Source: JALYUA01 sp039933215
GTDB lineage: Bacteria > Acidobacteriota > Thermoanaerobaculia > UBA5066 > Gp7-AA6
DNA length: 64,000 nt
Assembly: GCA_039933215.1 (NCBI GenBank)
Contig: JBDTOO010000008.1
Span: forward strand, 1 to 64,000
Direction of reading: 5' to 3'
Positions 50,649 through 58,848 of the stretch are shown here, piece after piece (position 1 is the first letter of the stretch; each line of letters opens with the position of its first letter). The position numbers were made by a program, and so were the translations under genes. The notes beneath the pieces were generated by a model that searched no databases, was not told the DNA's origin, and worked only from the letters and a program-made list of their open reading frames with translations.

Positions 50649-51659
50649 GTGACGCCGGGGCGCTCCCGCCGCGCCGGCCCCCGAGCGGCGCCCCGGGCGC
50701 AGCGCGGAAAGGACGCCGCCTCGTATTCGGGCGCGCGCACTCCACGCGCGCCCGATTACGCTCAAAGGCTGCCCCGCAGACACTACCCGGACGGACTTCT
50801 TGCCGGGCTCGCGGCGGGGGCCTTCCTCGTCGCGCTCGCTCTCGGGGCGCCGGCGTGCTCGCGACGCTCCGCGCCGCCTTCCCCCGCCCCCGCCCCCGCC
50901 TCCCTCGCGGCGCGCGTCGTCTCGCTCGCCCCGAATCTGACCGAGATCGCTTTTGCCGTCGGCGCCGGAGAACGGCTCGTCGGCGTCTCGGATTTCTCCG
51001 ACTATCCGCCCGCGGCGCTCGCGATCCCCCGGGTCGGCGGCGTCGACGTCAGCGCGGAGAGGATCGCTTCGCTCCATCCGGACCTGGTCCTCGCGAGCGG
51101 CGACGGAGGGAGCATCCGGGGAGCGGCGTCCGCCCTCGCGTCGTCCGGCGTTCCCGTGCTGGCTGTCTCCACCACGTCGCTCGACGAGGTCCTCGCGGCG
51201 ATCCGCGTCGTCGGCGCCCGGCTGGGCCGTGCCGAAGCGGCAGACGAGCTCGCCCGCCGCCTCGACGCGCGGCGGCGCGCGGTGGCCGCGAAGACCGCGG
51301 GCGCGCGGCGGCCTCGCGCGATCCTCCTCGTATGGCCGGATCCCCCTCAGGCGGCCGGCGGAAGGACGTTCTTGGACGACGTGCTGTCCCGCGCCGGCGC
51401 CGACAACCTCGTGGGCGGGCGCCCCGGCTGGCCGGTGCTGTCGTCCGAATGGCTCGCCACGGCTCCGATCGAAGTGGTGGTCGTGCCGGACTCGCCGGGA
51501 AACCGGCCGGTGTTCGACCGCTCGTTTTCTACCGGTCCGCTTTCCCGCGGACGCGTGAAGGCCGCGCGCATCGTTCGGGTCGACGAATCCGTGTTGACTC
51601 GCCCCGGGCCCCGCGTCTTCGACGCGCTGGAATCCCTGGCGGCGGATCTTCCGCGATGA
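50649..51659 (+). CDS. BtuF-like ABC importer substrate-binding lipoprotein
   Basis: The frame from GTG 50649 encodes 336 residues. A signal (LLAGLAAGAFLVALALGAPA, then Cys near residue 67) marks a lipoprotein. The mature part is a helical-backbone metal-chelate binder: RVVSLAPNLTEIAFAVGAGE, LVGVSDFSDYPPAALAIPRV, IASLHPDLVLASG, FLDDVLSRAGADNLVGG and WPVLSSEWLATAPIEVVVVP. The ligand may be cobalamin, haem or a siderophore. The true start is doubtful: the first 45 residues come from the hairpin repeat at 50689-50782, and no ATG, GTG or TTG lies between it and the signal. The stop overlaps the permease ATG. Confidence 0.85.
   Translation: MTPGRSRRAGPRAAPRAQRGKDAASYSGARTPRAPDYAQRLPRRHYPDGLLAGLAAGAFLVALALGAPACSRRSAPPSPAPAPASLAARVVSLAPNLTEIAFAVGAGERLVGVSDFSDYPPAALAIPRVGGVDVSAERIASLHPDLVLASGDGGSIRGAASALASSGVPVLAVSTTSLDEVLAAIRVVGARLGRAEAADELARRLDARRRAVAAKTAGARRPRAILLVWPDPPQAAGGRTFLDDVLSRAGADNLVGGRPGWPVLSSEWLATAPIEVVVVPDSPGNRPVFDRSFSTGPLSRGRVKAARIVRVDESVLTRPGPRVFDALESLAADLPR
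50689..50782 (+). repeat. Intergenic hairpin repeat, copy B
   Basis: Inverted relative of 42181-42270. The core stem is 50723-50737 with 50745-50759 (one mismatch) around loop CACTCCA; copy A in this orientation has CACCCCA. It lies upstream of the importer genes, where it may be read through as the N-terminus of the binding protein or may shape the leader RNA. Confidence 0.75.
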
Positions 51660-52627
51660 GGCGAGGCCGGCCGATGCTCTGGCTCGCCGCGGGGCTCCTC
51701 CTCGCGGTGTGCGTCCTCTGCGGGCTCGCGTTCGGAGGAGTCCGCCTGTCGTTTTCGGATCTCTGGTCCGGCGCAGGACCGGCGGGTCAGGAGGCGCGTC
51801 TCATCGCGTCGCTGCGGTTCCCGCGGGTGCTGCTCGCGGCGCTGGTCGGCGGCTCCCTTGCGCTCGCCGGCGCGTCGCTCCAGGCGCTCCTGAAGAATCC
51901 GCTCGCCGATCCGTTCCTGCTCGGCACGTCCGGCGGAGCGGCCGCGGGCGCCGCGCTCGCGACGCTCGCGGGGATCTCGCCGCTTCTTTCGCCGGGCGCG
52001 GCGTTCGCCGGAGCCGCCGTTTCCTCCGCCGCCGTGGCGTCTCTCGCCCGCCGCGGGGGCCGCCTCGACCTCCAGCGGCTCCTGCTCGCCGGACTCATCG
52101 CGAACGCGTTCTTCTCGGCGGTGCTGCTCGGCGTCTTCTCCCTCGCGTCGAGCGAAGCCGCCCGGTCGATGCTGTTCTGGATGATGGGAAGCCTCGCCGA
52201 CGCGTCGCCCGCGAAGCTCCTCGCCCTTCTGCCCTACGCGGTGTCGGGCGCGGCCGTGCTGCTTCTTTCCGCGTCGAGGTTGAACCTGTTCGCCGTCGGC
52301 GAGGAGAACGCGGCCGCGCTCGGCGTGAACACCGAACGATCCAAGGCGCTCGTGTTCCTCGCGGCGTCCCTGCTGACCGGCGCGGCCGTGGCCTTCGCCG
52401 GCGTCATCGGATTCGTCGGCCTCCTCGTGCCGCACGCCGCGCGAGCGGTGGTCGGCAACGACCAGAGGCTCCTCCTCCCTCTTTCGGCGATCACGGGAGC
52501 GGCCCTGCTCGTGGCGGCGGACGCCGCGTCCCGGTTCGCCGCCGCTCCGACCGAGCTGCCGATCGGCGCCGTCACGGCCGCGATCGGCGCGCCGCTCTTC
52601 GCATGGCTCCTCCTCCGTAACCCGTGA
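51656..52627 (+). CDS. FecCD/BtuC-family ABC importer permease
   Basis: 323 residues from ATG 51656, overlapping the preceding stop (ATGA). About ten membrane helices and the family blocks are present: RLIASLRFPRVLLAALVGGS, ALAGASLQALLKNPLADPFL, GTSGGAAAGAALATLA, LFWMMGSLADASPAKLLALL and FVGLLVPHAARAVVGNDQRL with the ATPase-contacting loop. It forms the inner-membrane channel for cobalamin, haem or iron-chelate uptake. Both neighbours overlap it by 4 bases, so binding protein, permease and ATPase are made together. Confidence 0.95.
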   Translation: MRRGRPMLWLAAGLLLAVCVLCGLAFGGVRLSFSDLWSGAGPAGQEARLIASLRFPRVLLAALVGGSLALAGASLQALLKNPLADPFLLGTSGGAAAGAALATLAGISPLLSPGAAFAGAAVSSAAVASLARRGGRLDLQRLLLAGLIANAFFSAVLLGVFSLASSEAARSMLFWMMGSLADASPAKLLALLPYAVSGAAVLLLSASRLNLFAVGEENAAALGVNTERSKALVFLAASLLTGAAVAFAGVIGFVGLLVPHAARAVVGNDQRLLLPLSAITGAALLVAADAASRFAAAPTELPIGAVTAAIGAPLFAWLLLRNP

Positions 52628-53436
52628 GCGACGCACCGGCTCTCCTCGAAGCGCGGCGGCTCGAGGCCTCCTACGGGCCGAACGCCGCGCTGCGCGGACT
52701 CGACGCGGCGATACCGGCGGGAGAGATCGTCGCCGTGCTCGGGGAGAACGGGTCGGGGAAGTCCACGCTCCTGAAGGTCATCTCCCGCATCGTCCCGCCG
52801 GCCGCGGGCGAGATCCTGCTGGACGGCGTCCCGATCGGGAGCCTGCCGAGGCGCGAGACCGCGCGGCGCATCGCCTACGTGCCGCAGAGCGCCGAGCTCG
52901 TCTTTTCGATCCGCAGCCTCGACCTCGTCCTCCAGGGCCGGGCTCCCTATGCACGGGGATTCTCCGCGGATTCGGACGAAGATCGGAGGCGCGCCCTCGA
53001 GGCGATGCGGGCGTGCGACGTGGAGGGCCTCGCGGATCGCGACGCGGCCGCTCTCTCCGGCGGAGAGCGCCGCCGTGTCTTCCTCGCGCGCGCCCTCGCC
53101 CAGGAGGCGTCCATCTGGCTTCTCGATGAGCCCACCGCCGGGCTCGATCCGCGCCACCGCTTCCAGTTCCTCGAGGCGCTGACGCGCGAGCATCGGGCGC
53201 GCCGCACGACGGTCCTCCTCGTGACCCATGAGATCGAGCTCGCCGCGGAGCTCGCCGATCGGATCATCCTGCTGCGGGACGGACGGGCGCTCGCTTCGGG
53301 CCCGCCCGCGGAGGCGCTGACCCGCGAATCGATCCGGGAGGCCTTCGCGGTCGACGCCCGGGTGGACCACTACCCCGGGGGCCGTCCCCGCGTCCGGCTG
53401 GAGGCCGCGGCCCCCGGGCGAGGTCCCGGCGCCTGA
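52624..53436 (+). CDS. BtuD/FepC-like ABC importer ATPase
   Basis: 270 residues from GTG 52624 (GTGA overlap). Walker A GENGSGKSTLLKVISRI, Q-loop AYVPQSAELVFSIRSLDLVL, signature ALSGGERRRVFLARALAQEA, Walker B IWLLDEPTAGLDP and His switch LLVTHEIELAAELAD are intact. It powers the permease encoded just upstream. The C-terminus ends in a Pro/Gly-rich tail. The set, together with the upstream TonB-domain protein, suggests uptake of a chelate that needs TonB at the outer membrane. Confidence 0.95.
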   Translation: MSDAPALLEARRLEASYGPNAALRGLDAAIPAGEIVAVLGENGSGKSTLLKVISRIVPPAAGEILLDGVPIGSLPRRETARRIAYVPQSAELVFSIRSLDLVLQGRAPYARGFSADSDEDRRRALEAMRACDVEGLADRDAAALSGGERRRVFLARALAQEASIWLLDEPTAGLDPRHRFQFLEALTREHRARRTTVLLVTHEIELAAELADRIILLRDGRALASGPPAEALTRESIREAFAVDARVDHYPGGRPRVRLEAAAPGRGPGA

Positions 53437-53522
53437 TCCCTCGCCCGACCCCCGGCGCCGTTCCGGCGAGGTCCCGGCGACCCCGGGCCCCGCGCCCCGC
53501 GCGATAGGATTCCCCTCCCAAC

Positions 53523-54398
53523 ATGTGGTTCAAAAAGGACAAGGCTCCCAAGGAGCCCCGCGAGGGCCGGCCGAGCAAGGTTCCGGAAGGCCTCTGGGTC
53601 AAGTGCGAGAACTGCCGGCAGATCCTCTACAACAAGGAGCTCGTCCGCAACTTCAAGATCTGCCCCAAATGCGGGTACCACTTCCGGCTCTCGGCCCCCG
53701 AGAGGCTCCGCATGCTGTTCGACGGCGAGCACTACGAGGAGCTCGAGGGGGAGCTTCGGTCCGTCGATCCGCTCCGCTTTCGGGACACGAAGCGCTACCG
53801 CGACCGGCTGAAGCAGTACGAAGAGAGCGTCGGGACGTCTGACGCCATCGTCATCGGAAGCGGCACGATGGGAGGGATCCCCGTCATCGTGGGCGCCATG
53901 GAGTTCTTCTTTCTTGGGGGATCGATGGGATCCGTCGTCGGCGAGAAGGTCGCCCGCGCGGCGGAGCGGGCCCTGAGGGATCGCAAGCCTCTCCTGATCG
54001 TCTCGACGTCGGGCGGGGCCCGCATGCAGGAGGGGATCCTCTCGCTGATGCAGATGGCGAAGATCGCCGCGGCGCTCGCGCGCCTGTCGGAAGCGCGCAT
54101 ACCGTTCATCTCGATCATGACCGATCCGACGACCGGCGGAGTCACGGCGTCCTTCGCGATGCTCGGCGACCTGAACGTCGCCGAGCCGAACGCGCTCATC
54201 GGTTTCGCGGGGCCGCGCGTGATCGAGCAGACCATCCGCCAGACGCTCCCCGAGGGCTTCCAGCGCAGCGAGTTCCTGCTCGAGCATGGGATGCTCGACT
54301 TTCTCGTCGATCGGACGGAGATGAAGGACACGCTCGTCCGCTGCCTGAAGCTGCTCTGGGACCATGAGACGGAGGGCCGCCGCCAGGAAGCCGGGTGA
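53523..54398 (+). CDS. accD: Acetyl-CoA carboxylase carboxyltransferase subunit beta
   Basis: 291 residues. An N-terminal zinc ribbon (VKCENCRQILYNKELVRNFK, ICPKCGYHFRLSAPERL) precedes the crotonase-like carboxyltransferase domain: MGGIPVIVGAMEFFFLGGSM, LIVSTSGGARMQEGILSLMQ, SIMTDPTTGGVTASFAMLGD and IGFAGPRVIEQTIRQTLPEG. It acts with AccA to make malonyl-CoA for fatty-acid synthesis. TAGGAT lies 12 nt before ATG 53523. folC follows after 69 bp, a common pairing. Confidence 0.98.
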   Translation: MWFKKDKAPKEPREGRPSKVPEGLWVKCENCRQILYNKELVRNFKICPKCGYHFRLSAPERLRMLFDGEHYEELEGELRSVDPLRFRDTKRYRDRLKQYEESVGTSDAIVIGSGTMGGIPVIVGAMEFFFLGGSMGSVVGEKVARAAERALRDRKPLLIVSTSGGARMQEGILSLMQMAKIAAALARLSEARIPFISIMTDPTTGGVTASFAMLGDLNVAEPNALIGFAGPRVIEQTIRQTLPEGFQRSEFLLEHGMLDFLVDRTEMKDTLVRCLKLLWDHETEGRRQEAG

Positions 54399-54467
54399 GA
54401 GGCGCCCTTTTCCGGCCGCCGCACGCGGTCGGACCTTCCCTCTGAGCGGCGGATCGACGCGGCCCCG

Positions 54468-55781
54468 ATGAATTTCGCATCCCTCGCCCGTCTCGAGTCG
54501 CTCTCCGTTCGCGGGATGCGGCTGGGTCTCGAGGCGATCGACGCCCTCTGCGAGCGGCTGGGCCGCCCCGAACGGTCGTTTCCATCCGTCCTCGTCGGCG
54601 GGACGAACGGGAAGGGCTCGACCGCCGCCACGCTCTCCGCCATCGCCCTTGCGTGCGGGCGGAGGACGGGCCTCTACACGTCGCCCCACCTGATCGCGGC
54701 CACCGAGCGCGTGCGGGTCGGCGCGGAGGACGCGCCGGTCGAGGCGCTGGACGGCGCGCTCGCGAAGGCGTTCGCCGCCGCGGGCCGCGCACCCGAAATC
54801 CCTCTCACCTACTTCGAGGCGATCACCGCCGCGGCGTTTCTCCTCTTCCGCGATGCCCGCGTCGAGCTCGGGATCCTGGAAGTCGGTCTCGGCGGACGCT
54901 TCGACGCGACGAACGTCGCTCCCGCCGCACTCTCGATCGTGACGTCGATCGGCCTCGACCACATGGCAGAGCTCGGCCCGACGCGCGAGGCGATCGCGCG
55001 GGAGAAGGCGGGGATCTTCCGGCGCGGCCGGCCGGCTCTGGTGTCCGCGGACGACCCGCTCGCGCTCGGCGCCCTGGGCGACGCGGCGGCGGCGGCGGGC
55101 GCGGAGCTCCACGACGCCGCGCGAGAGATTTCGGTCCGCCGCATCTCGACGGGACTGCGGGGGACTTCCTTCGAAATCGCGACGCCGCGCATGGAAGCTT
55201 CGCTCGAGACGCCGCTCGCGGGCGCGCACCAGGCCTGGAACGCCGCTCTCGCGATCCGCGGCGCGGAGCTCATTCCCGGCGCGCTCGGCCCTCTCTCGGC
55301 GGAGACGGCCGCGCGCGCTCTGTCCGCGGTGCGATGGCCGGGGCGCCTCGAGCGCCTCGCGCTGCCGGGCGGGCGCGGCGTGCTGCTCGACGGTTGCCAC
55401 AACCCGGACGGCGCGCACGCTCTCGCCGGGTTCCTCGACGACGCGGGCCTGGCGGGTCTCTGTCCTCTCGTGTTCGGAGCCATGGCGGACAAGGACGTCG
55501 AGGGGATCGCGGCTCCGCTCTTCCCGAAGGTCTCCGAAGTCGTCCTCGTCGCGGCGGCTCCGCCGCGCGGCGCGAGCCCCGAGGAGCTCCTCCGCCGGAC
55601 GGCCGCGTTCGCGCGGAAAGCGCGGACGGCGCCGGACGCGCGCGCGGCCCTGGCCCGGCTCGCGGCCGAGCCGGAGGGCCCGACGGGCGCGCCTATAATC
55701 GTCGCGGGTTCGCTCTATCTCGTCGGCGAGGCGCGCGCCGCGATCCTTGCCGGCGGGACGGACGGGGAAGGACGCCCCTGA
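54468..55781 (+). CDS. folC: Folylpolyglutamate synthase / dihydrofolate synthase
   Basis: 437 residues. The Mur-ligase-like fold shows the P-loop VGGTNGKGSTAATLSAI, GLYTSPHLIAATERVRVG, TYFEAITAAAFLLFRDARVE, EVGLGGRFDATNVAPAALSI and SIGLDHMAELGPTREAIARE. The C-terminal domain has LLDGCHNPDGAHALAGFLDD and FGAMADKDVEGI. It adds glutamate to folates. Its stop overlaps the proposed CTG start of the following dGTPase gene. It belongs with accD upstream and glyA (a folate user) downstream. Confidence 0.96.
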   Translation: MNFASLARLESLSVRGMRLGLEAIDALCERLGRPERSFPSVLVGGTNGKGSTAATLSAIALACGRRTGLYTSPHLIAATERVRVGAEDAPVEALDGALAKAFAAAGRAPEIPLTYFEAITAAAFLLFRDARVELGILEVGLGGRFDATNVAPAALSIVTSIGLDHMAELGPTREAIAREKAGIFRRGRPALVSADDPLALGALGDAAAAAGAELHDAAREISVRRISTGLRGTSFEIATPRMEASLETPLAGAHQAWNAALAIRGAELIPGALGPLSAETAARALSAVRWPGRLERLALPGGRGVLLDGCHNPDGAHALAGFLDDAGLAGLCPLVFGAMADKDVEGIAAPLFPKVSEVVLVAAAPPRGASPEELLRRTAAFARKARTAPDARAALARLAAEPEGPTGAPIIVAGSLYLVGEARAAILAGGTDGEGRP

Positions 55782-57052
55782 AAACGACGACCGCTCCCTT
55801 CACGAAAGAGGATTTCGAGCGCTTCGAGGAAGAGCGCCTGCCTCCCTACGCCGCGCGGAGCGCCCGCGCGACCCGCCCGCGCGGACCCGTGCGCGCCATG
55901 GAGGGAGACCTTCGGACGGAGTACGCGCGGGACCGCGACCGCATCGTCCACTCCCGCGCCTTCCGGCGGCTGAAGCACAAGACGCAGGTCTTCATTCCCT
56001 ACGAAGGCGACCACTTCCGCACGCGGCTGACCCACACGATCGAGGTGTCCCAGATCGCGCGCAGCGCCGCGCGGGCGCTCGGGCTGAACGAGGACCTCGC
56101 GGAGGCCATCTCCCTCGGCCACGACCTCGGCCACACGCCGTTCGGGCACTCGGGGGAGCGCGTCCTGGACCGGCTCCTCCGCGACAGCCATCCGGAGGCC
56201 GGAGGCTTCAAGCACAACTACCAGGGCGTCCGCGTCGTCGACCGTCTCGAGAAGCGGTACGAGGAGCCCGGCTTGAACCTCACGAACGACGTACGGGAAG
56301 GCATCCTGAAACACACGGCCTGGAAGTCGGACTTTCCGTTTCCCCTGGAGTTTCGCGACGGCCTGCGGTTCGGCTCCGGCGGAACTCTCGAGGCCCAGCT
56401 CGTCAACTGGTCCGACGAGATCGCCCAGCAGACGCACGATCTCGAGGACGGTCTCCCGCTGACGGAGGAGGACGCCATCGAGGCGCTCGAGATCTGCCAC
56501 GCGGTCCGCGAGGCGAGGCCCGCCGGGCCGGACCCCGCCTCGCGCCGTGCCGCGCTCATTCGCGGCCTGATCGCGGTGCTGACGGCGGATCTCGTCGCCG
56601 GTTCGAGAGCCCGGATCGAGCGATGGATCGACGCGGAGGGCATCGCGGGCTCGGACGACTTCTTCGCCCGGCGCGAGCGGCTTCCGGGCGACCTCGTCAC
56701 CTTCACCGAGACGGGCAAGAGGTACTACCGCGAGCTCAAGGACTTCGTCTACCGCCACGTGATCCATTCGTTTCCCGTGTCCCGGCACGACGGCCATGCC
56801 CGGCGCGTCGTCGCCGGGGTGTTCGTCGCGTACCGCGAGAATCCCCGCCTGCTGCCCGATTCCGTGCTGGCCAGCCTGAGCGAGGACCTCGGCGTCCCGT
56901 TTCTGCGGGAGGTCGCGCTGAAGGACGTGGAACGGGAGGTCGAACAGCGATACCGTCCGCGTCCGGAGTTCTATCGCGCCCTGGCCGACCACATCGCGGG
57001 GATGACGGACAGCTACTGCAACAGCGAGTATCGGGAGCTCGTCACGGGGTGA
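55778..57052 (+). CDS. dgt: Deoxyguanosinetriphosphate triphosphohydrolase-like HD protein
   Basis: 424 residues if translation starts at CTG 55778. The HD motifs are HRxxH-like LTHTIEVSQIARSAARALGL, AISLGHDLGHTPFGHSGERV, the family RDRDRIVHSRAFRRLKHKTQ and a later Asp in LVNWSDEIAQQTHDLEDG. It hydrolyses dGTP or other dNTPs. The conserved N-terminus (LPPYAARSARATRPRG) precedes the first ATG (55898), so a start upstream is required. CTG 55778 overlaps the folC stop as CTGA and follows GGAAGGA, mirroring the ATGA/GTGA overlaps elsewhere here. Confidence 0.9.
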   Translation: MKTTTAPFTKEDFERFEEERLPPYAARSARATRPRGPVRAMEGDLRTEYARDRDRIVHSRAFRRLKHKTQVFIPYEGDHFRTRLTHTIEVSQIARSAARALGLNEDLAEAISLGHDLGHTPFGHSGERVLDRLLRDSHPEAGGFKHNYQGVRVVDRLEKRYEEPGLNLTNDVREGILKHTAWKSDFPFPLEFRDGLRFGSGGTLEAQLVNWSDEIAQQTHDLEDGLPLTEEDAIEALEICHAVREARPAGPDPASRRAALIRGLIAVLTADLVAGSRARIERWIDAEGIAGSDDFFARRERLPGDLVTFTETGKRYYRELKDFVYRHVIHSFPVSRHDGHARRVVAGVFVAYRENPRLLPDSVLASLSEDLGVPFLREVALKDVEREVEQRYRPRPEFYRALADHIAGMTDSYCNSEYRELVTG

Positions 57053-57101
57053 CGGATTGCGCCGACGGCGGACGGGCGAAAATGAGATCTGAGGAGATGC
57101 G

Positions 57102-58379
57102 ATGAGCCAGAAGACGACCGAGGCCTCGACCGGCATGGCGTTTCTCGAGCGGGACCTTTCCGCCGCCGATCCGGAGGTCGCGGGCTGGATCGCGGCGGAG
57201 GAGCGGCGCCAGAACGAAGGCATCGAGCTGATCGCCTCCGAGAACTGGGTCTCGAAAGCCGTCCGCGAAGCCCAGGGCTCGGTACTCACGAACAAGTACG
57301 CTGAGGGATACCCCGGAAAACGGTACTACGGCGGTTGCGAGTTCATCGACCGGATCGAGACGCTCGCCATCGAACGGGCGAAGGCGCTCTTCCATGCCGA
57401 CCACGCCAACGTGCAGCCGCACTCCGGGTCCCAGGCGAACATGTCGGTCTACCTCACCGCGCTGAAATCGGGCGACACGATCCTCGGCATGGACCTGTCC
57501 CACGGCGGGCATCTCACGCACGGCCACCCGCTCTCCTTCTCGGGGCTCGAGTACAAGGTGGTGGCCTACGGCGTGCGGCGCGAGGACGAGCGCATCGACG
57601 AGGACCGGCTCGCCGAGCTCGCCCGTGAGCATCGGCCGAAGCTCATCATCGCCGGGGCGTCCGCGTACGCGCGGGTGATCGATTTCCGCCGCTTCGGGGA
57701 GATCGCGGACGAGATCGGCGCGGAGCTGATGGTCGACATCGCCCACATCGCCGGTCTGGTGATCGCCGGCCTCCATCCCTCGCCGGTCCCGCACGCCGCC
57801 TTCGTGACGAGCACGACCCACAAGACGCTGCGGGGGCCGCGCGGCGGCCTGATTCTCTGCCGGGCGGCGCGGGCGAAGGATCTGGACCGGCGGGTGTTCC
57901 CGGGCGTACAGGGCGGCCCGCTCGAGCACGTCATCGCGGCAAAGGCCGTGGCGTTCGCCGAGGCGGCCACACCCGAGTTCATCGACTACCAGCGGCGGAT
58001 CGTCGAGAACGCGAAGGCGCTCGCGGCAACCCTCTCGGGCCGCGGATTTCGTCTGGTCTCGGGGGGCACGGACAACCACCTCGTCCTGGTGGACGTCGGC
58101 TCCCGCGGCCTCTCGGGCAAGGACGCGGAAAAGATGCTCGAGAAAGTCGGTCTGACCGTCAACAAGAACACGATCCCCTTCGACACGCGCCCTCCCGCCG
58201 TCGCCTCGGGTATCCGGATCGGAACTCCGGCCGTGACGACCCGCGGCATGGGAACGGCGGAGATGGAAGTCATCGGCGGCGCGATCGCGACGATCCTCGA
58301 AGCCCCCGGCGACGCCTCCGCGGAGGCTTCGGTCCGGCGCGAGGTGGCCGAGCTCTGCGCCGGATTTCCCCTCCGGTAA
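57102..58379 (+). CDS. glyA: Serine hydroxymethyltransferase
   Basis: 425 residues. PLP-enzyme blocks are ELIASENWVSKAVREAQGSV, NKYAEGYPGKRYYGGCEFID, NVQPHSGSQANMSVYLTAL, MDLSHGGHLTHGHP, MVDIAHIAGLVIAGLHPSPV and the PLP-Lys in VTSTTHKTLRGPRGG. It interconverts serine and glycine with tetrahydrofolate. It lies 50 bp behind the dgt gene, and the next frame begins only a few bases after its stop. No glycine or THF riboswitch is seen upstream. Confidence 0.98.
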   Translation: MSQKTTEASTGMAFLERDLSAADPEVAGWIAAEERRQNEGIELIASENWVSKAVREAQGSVLTNKYAEGYPGKRYYGGCEFIDRIETLAIERAKALFHADHANVQPHSGSQANMSVYLTALKSGDTILGMDLSHGGHLTHGHPLSFSGLEYKVVAYGVRREDERIDEDRLAELAREHRPKLIIAGASAYARVIDFRRFGEIADEIGAELMVDIAHIAGLVIAGLHPSPVPHAAFVTSTTHKTLRGPRGGLILCRAARAKDLDRRVFPGVQGGPLEHVIAAKAVAFAEAATPEFIDYQRRIVENAKALAATLSGRGFRLVSGGTDNHLVLVDVGSRGLSGKDAEKMLEKVGLTVNKNTIPFDTRPPAVASGIRIGTPAVTTRGMGTAEMEVIGGAIATILEAPGDASAEASVRREVAELCAGFPLR

Positions 58380-58395
58380 GCCGGGGAGGAGGATC

Positions 58396-58848
58396 ATTCC
58401 GGAGGAGGTCTCGAGAGGCTGGCGCGGGCGGATCGCTGCCGCGGCGATCGCCGCCGCGCTCCTTGTCCTGATCCTGCTCGCGCGGAACCCCCTCCCGGAG
58501 CTCCGGCGGCGCGCGGGATTCCTGCGGGCGACCGCGAGCCTCGAGCCCGCGCGCCGGCGCCTCGCCGGCTCTTCGGCGGCCTTCGACCGCCCCCTGTTCG
58601 TTTTCCTGGAATCCGTCCGGCGGACTCTTCCTTCCTCCGCGCAGGGCGTCGGCCTCTATATGGCGAACGCTTCCGAGCCCGCTCTCCACGTCGCCGCATA
58701 CGAGCTCGCGCCGAATCCGGTCCGGCTCGCGCCGGCTCCGCTTCCGTCCGGCTGGATCGCCGCCGTGTACGGAACCCCTCCCGACGGCTGGACGGTCGTG
58801 CGCACTCTGCCGGGCGGGGTCCTCGCCCTTCCTCCGGGGGCGCGATGA
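58396..58848 (+). CDS. Short membrane-anchored protein with non-canonical start
   Basis: The frame is open from before 58381 to TGA 58848, but the first ATG is at 58660. Before it the translation has a clear membrane helix (IAAAAIAAALLVLILLARNP) and a soluble part with RPLFVFLESVRRTLPSSAQG and SGWIAAVYGTPPDGWTVVRT, so the gene probably begins near 58396, perhaps at ATT just after an AGGAGG motif at 58387-58392, only 3 nt away. The product would have about 150 residues. Its stop overlaps the next gene's ATG (ATGA). No family is recognised; it is probably a partner of the following membrane glycosyltransferase-like protein. Confidence 0.6.
   Translation: MPEEVSRGWRGRIAAAAIAAALLVLILLARNPLPELRRRAGFLRATASLEPARRRLAGSSAAFDRPLFVFLESVRRTLPSSAQGVGLYMANASEPALHVAAYELAPNPVRLAPAPLPSGWIAAVYGTPPDGWTVVRTLPGGVLALPPGAR

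Noticed and set aside
50627..50850. Possible cobalamin riboswitch before the BtuF-like gene
   Set aside because: No B12-box-like element was seen; the region is occupied by the hairpin repeat. A covariance-model search would settle it.
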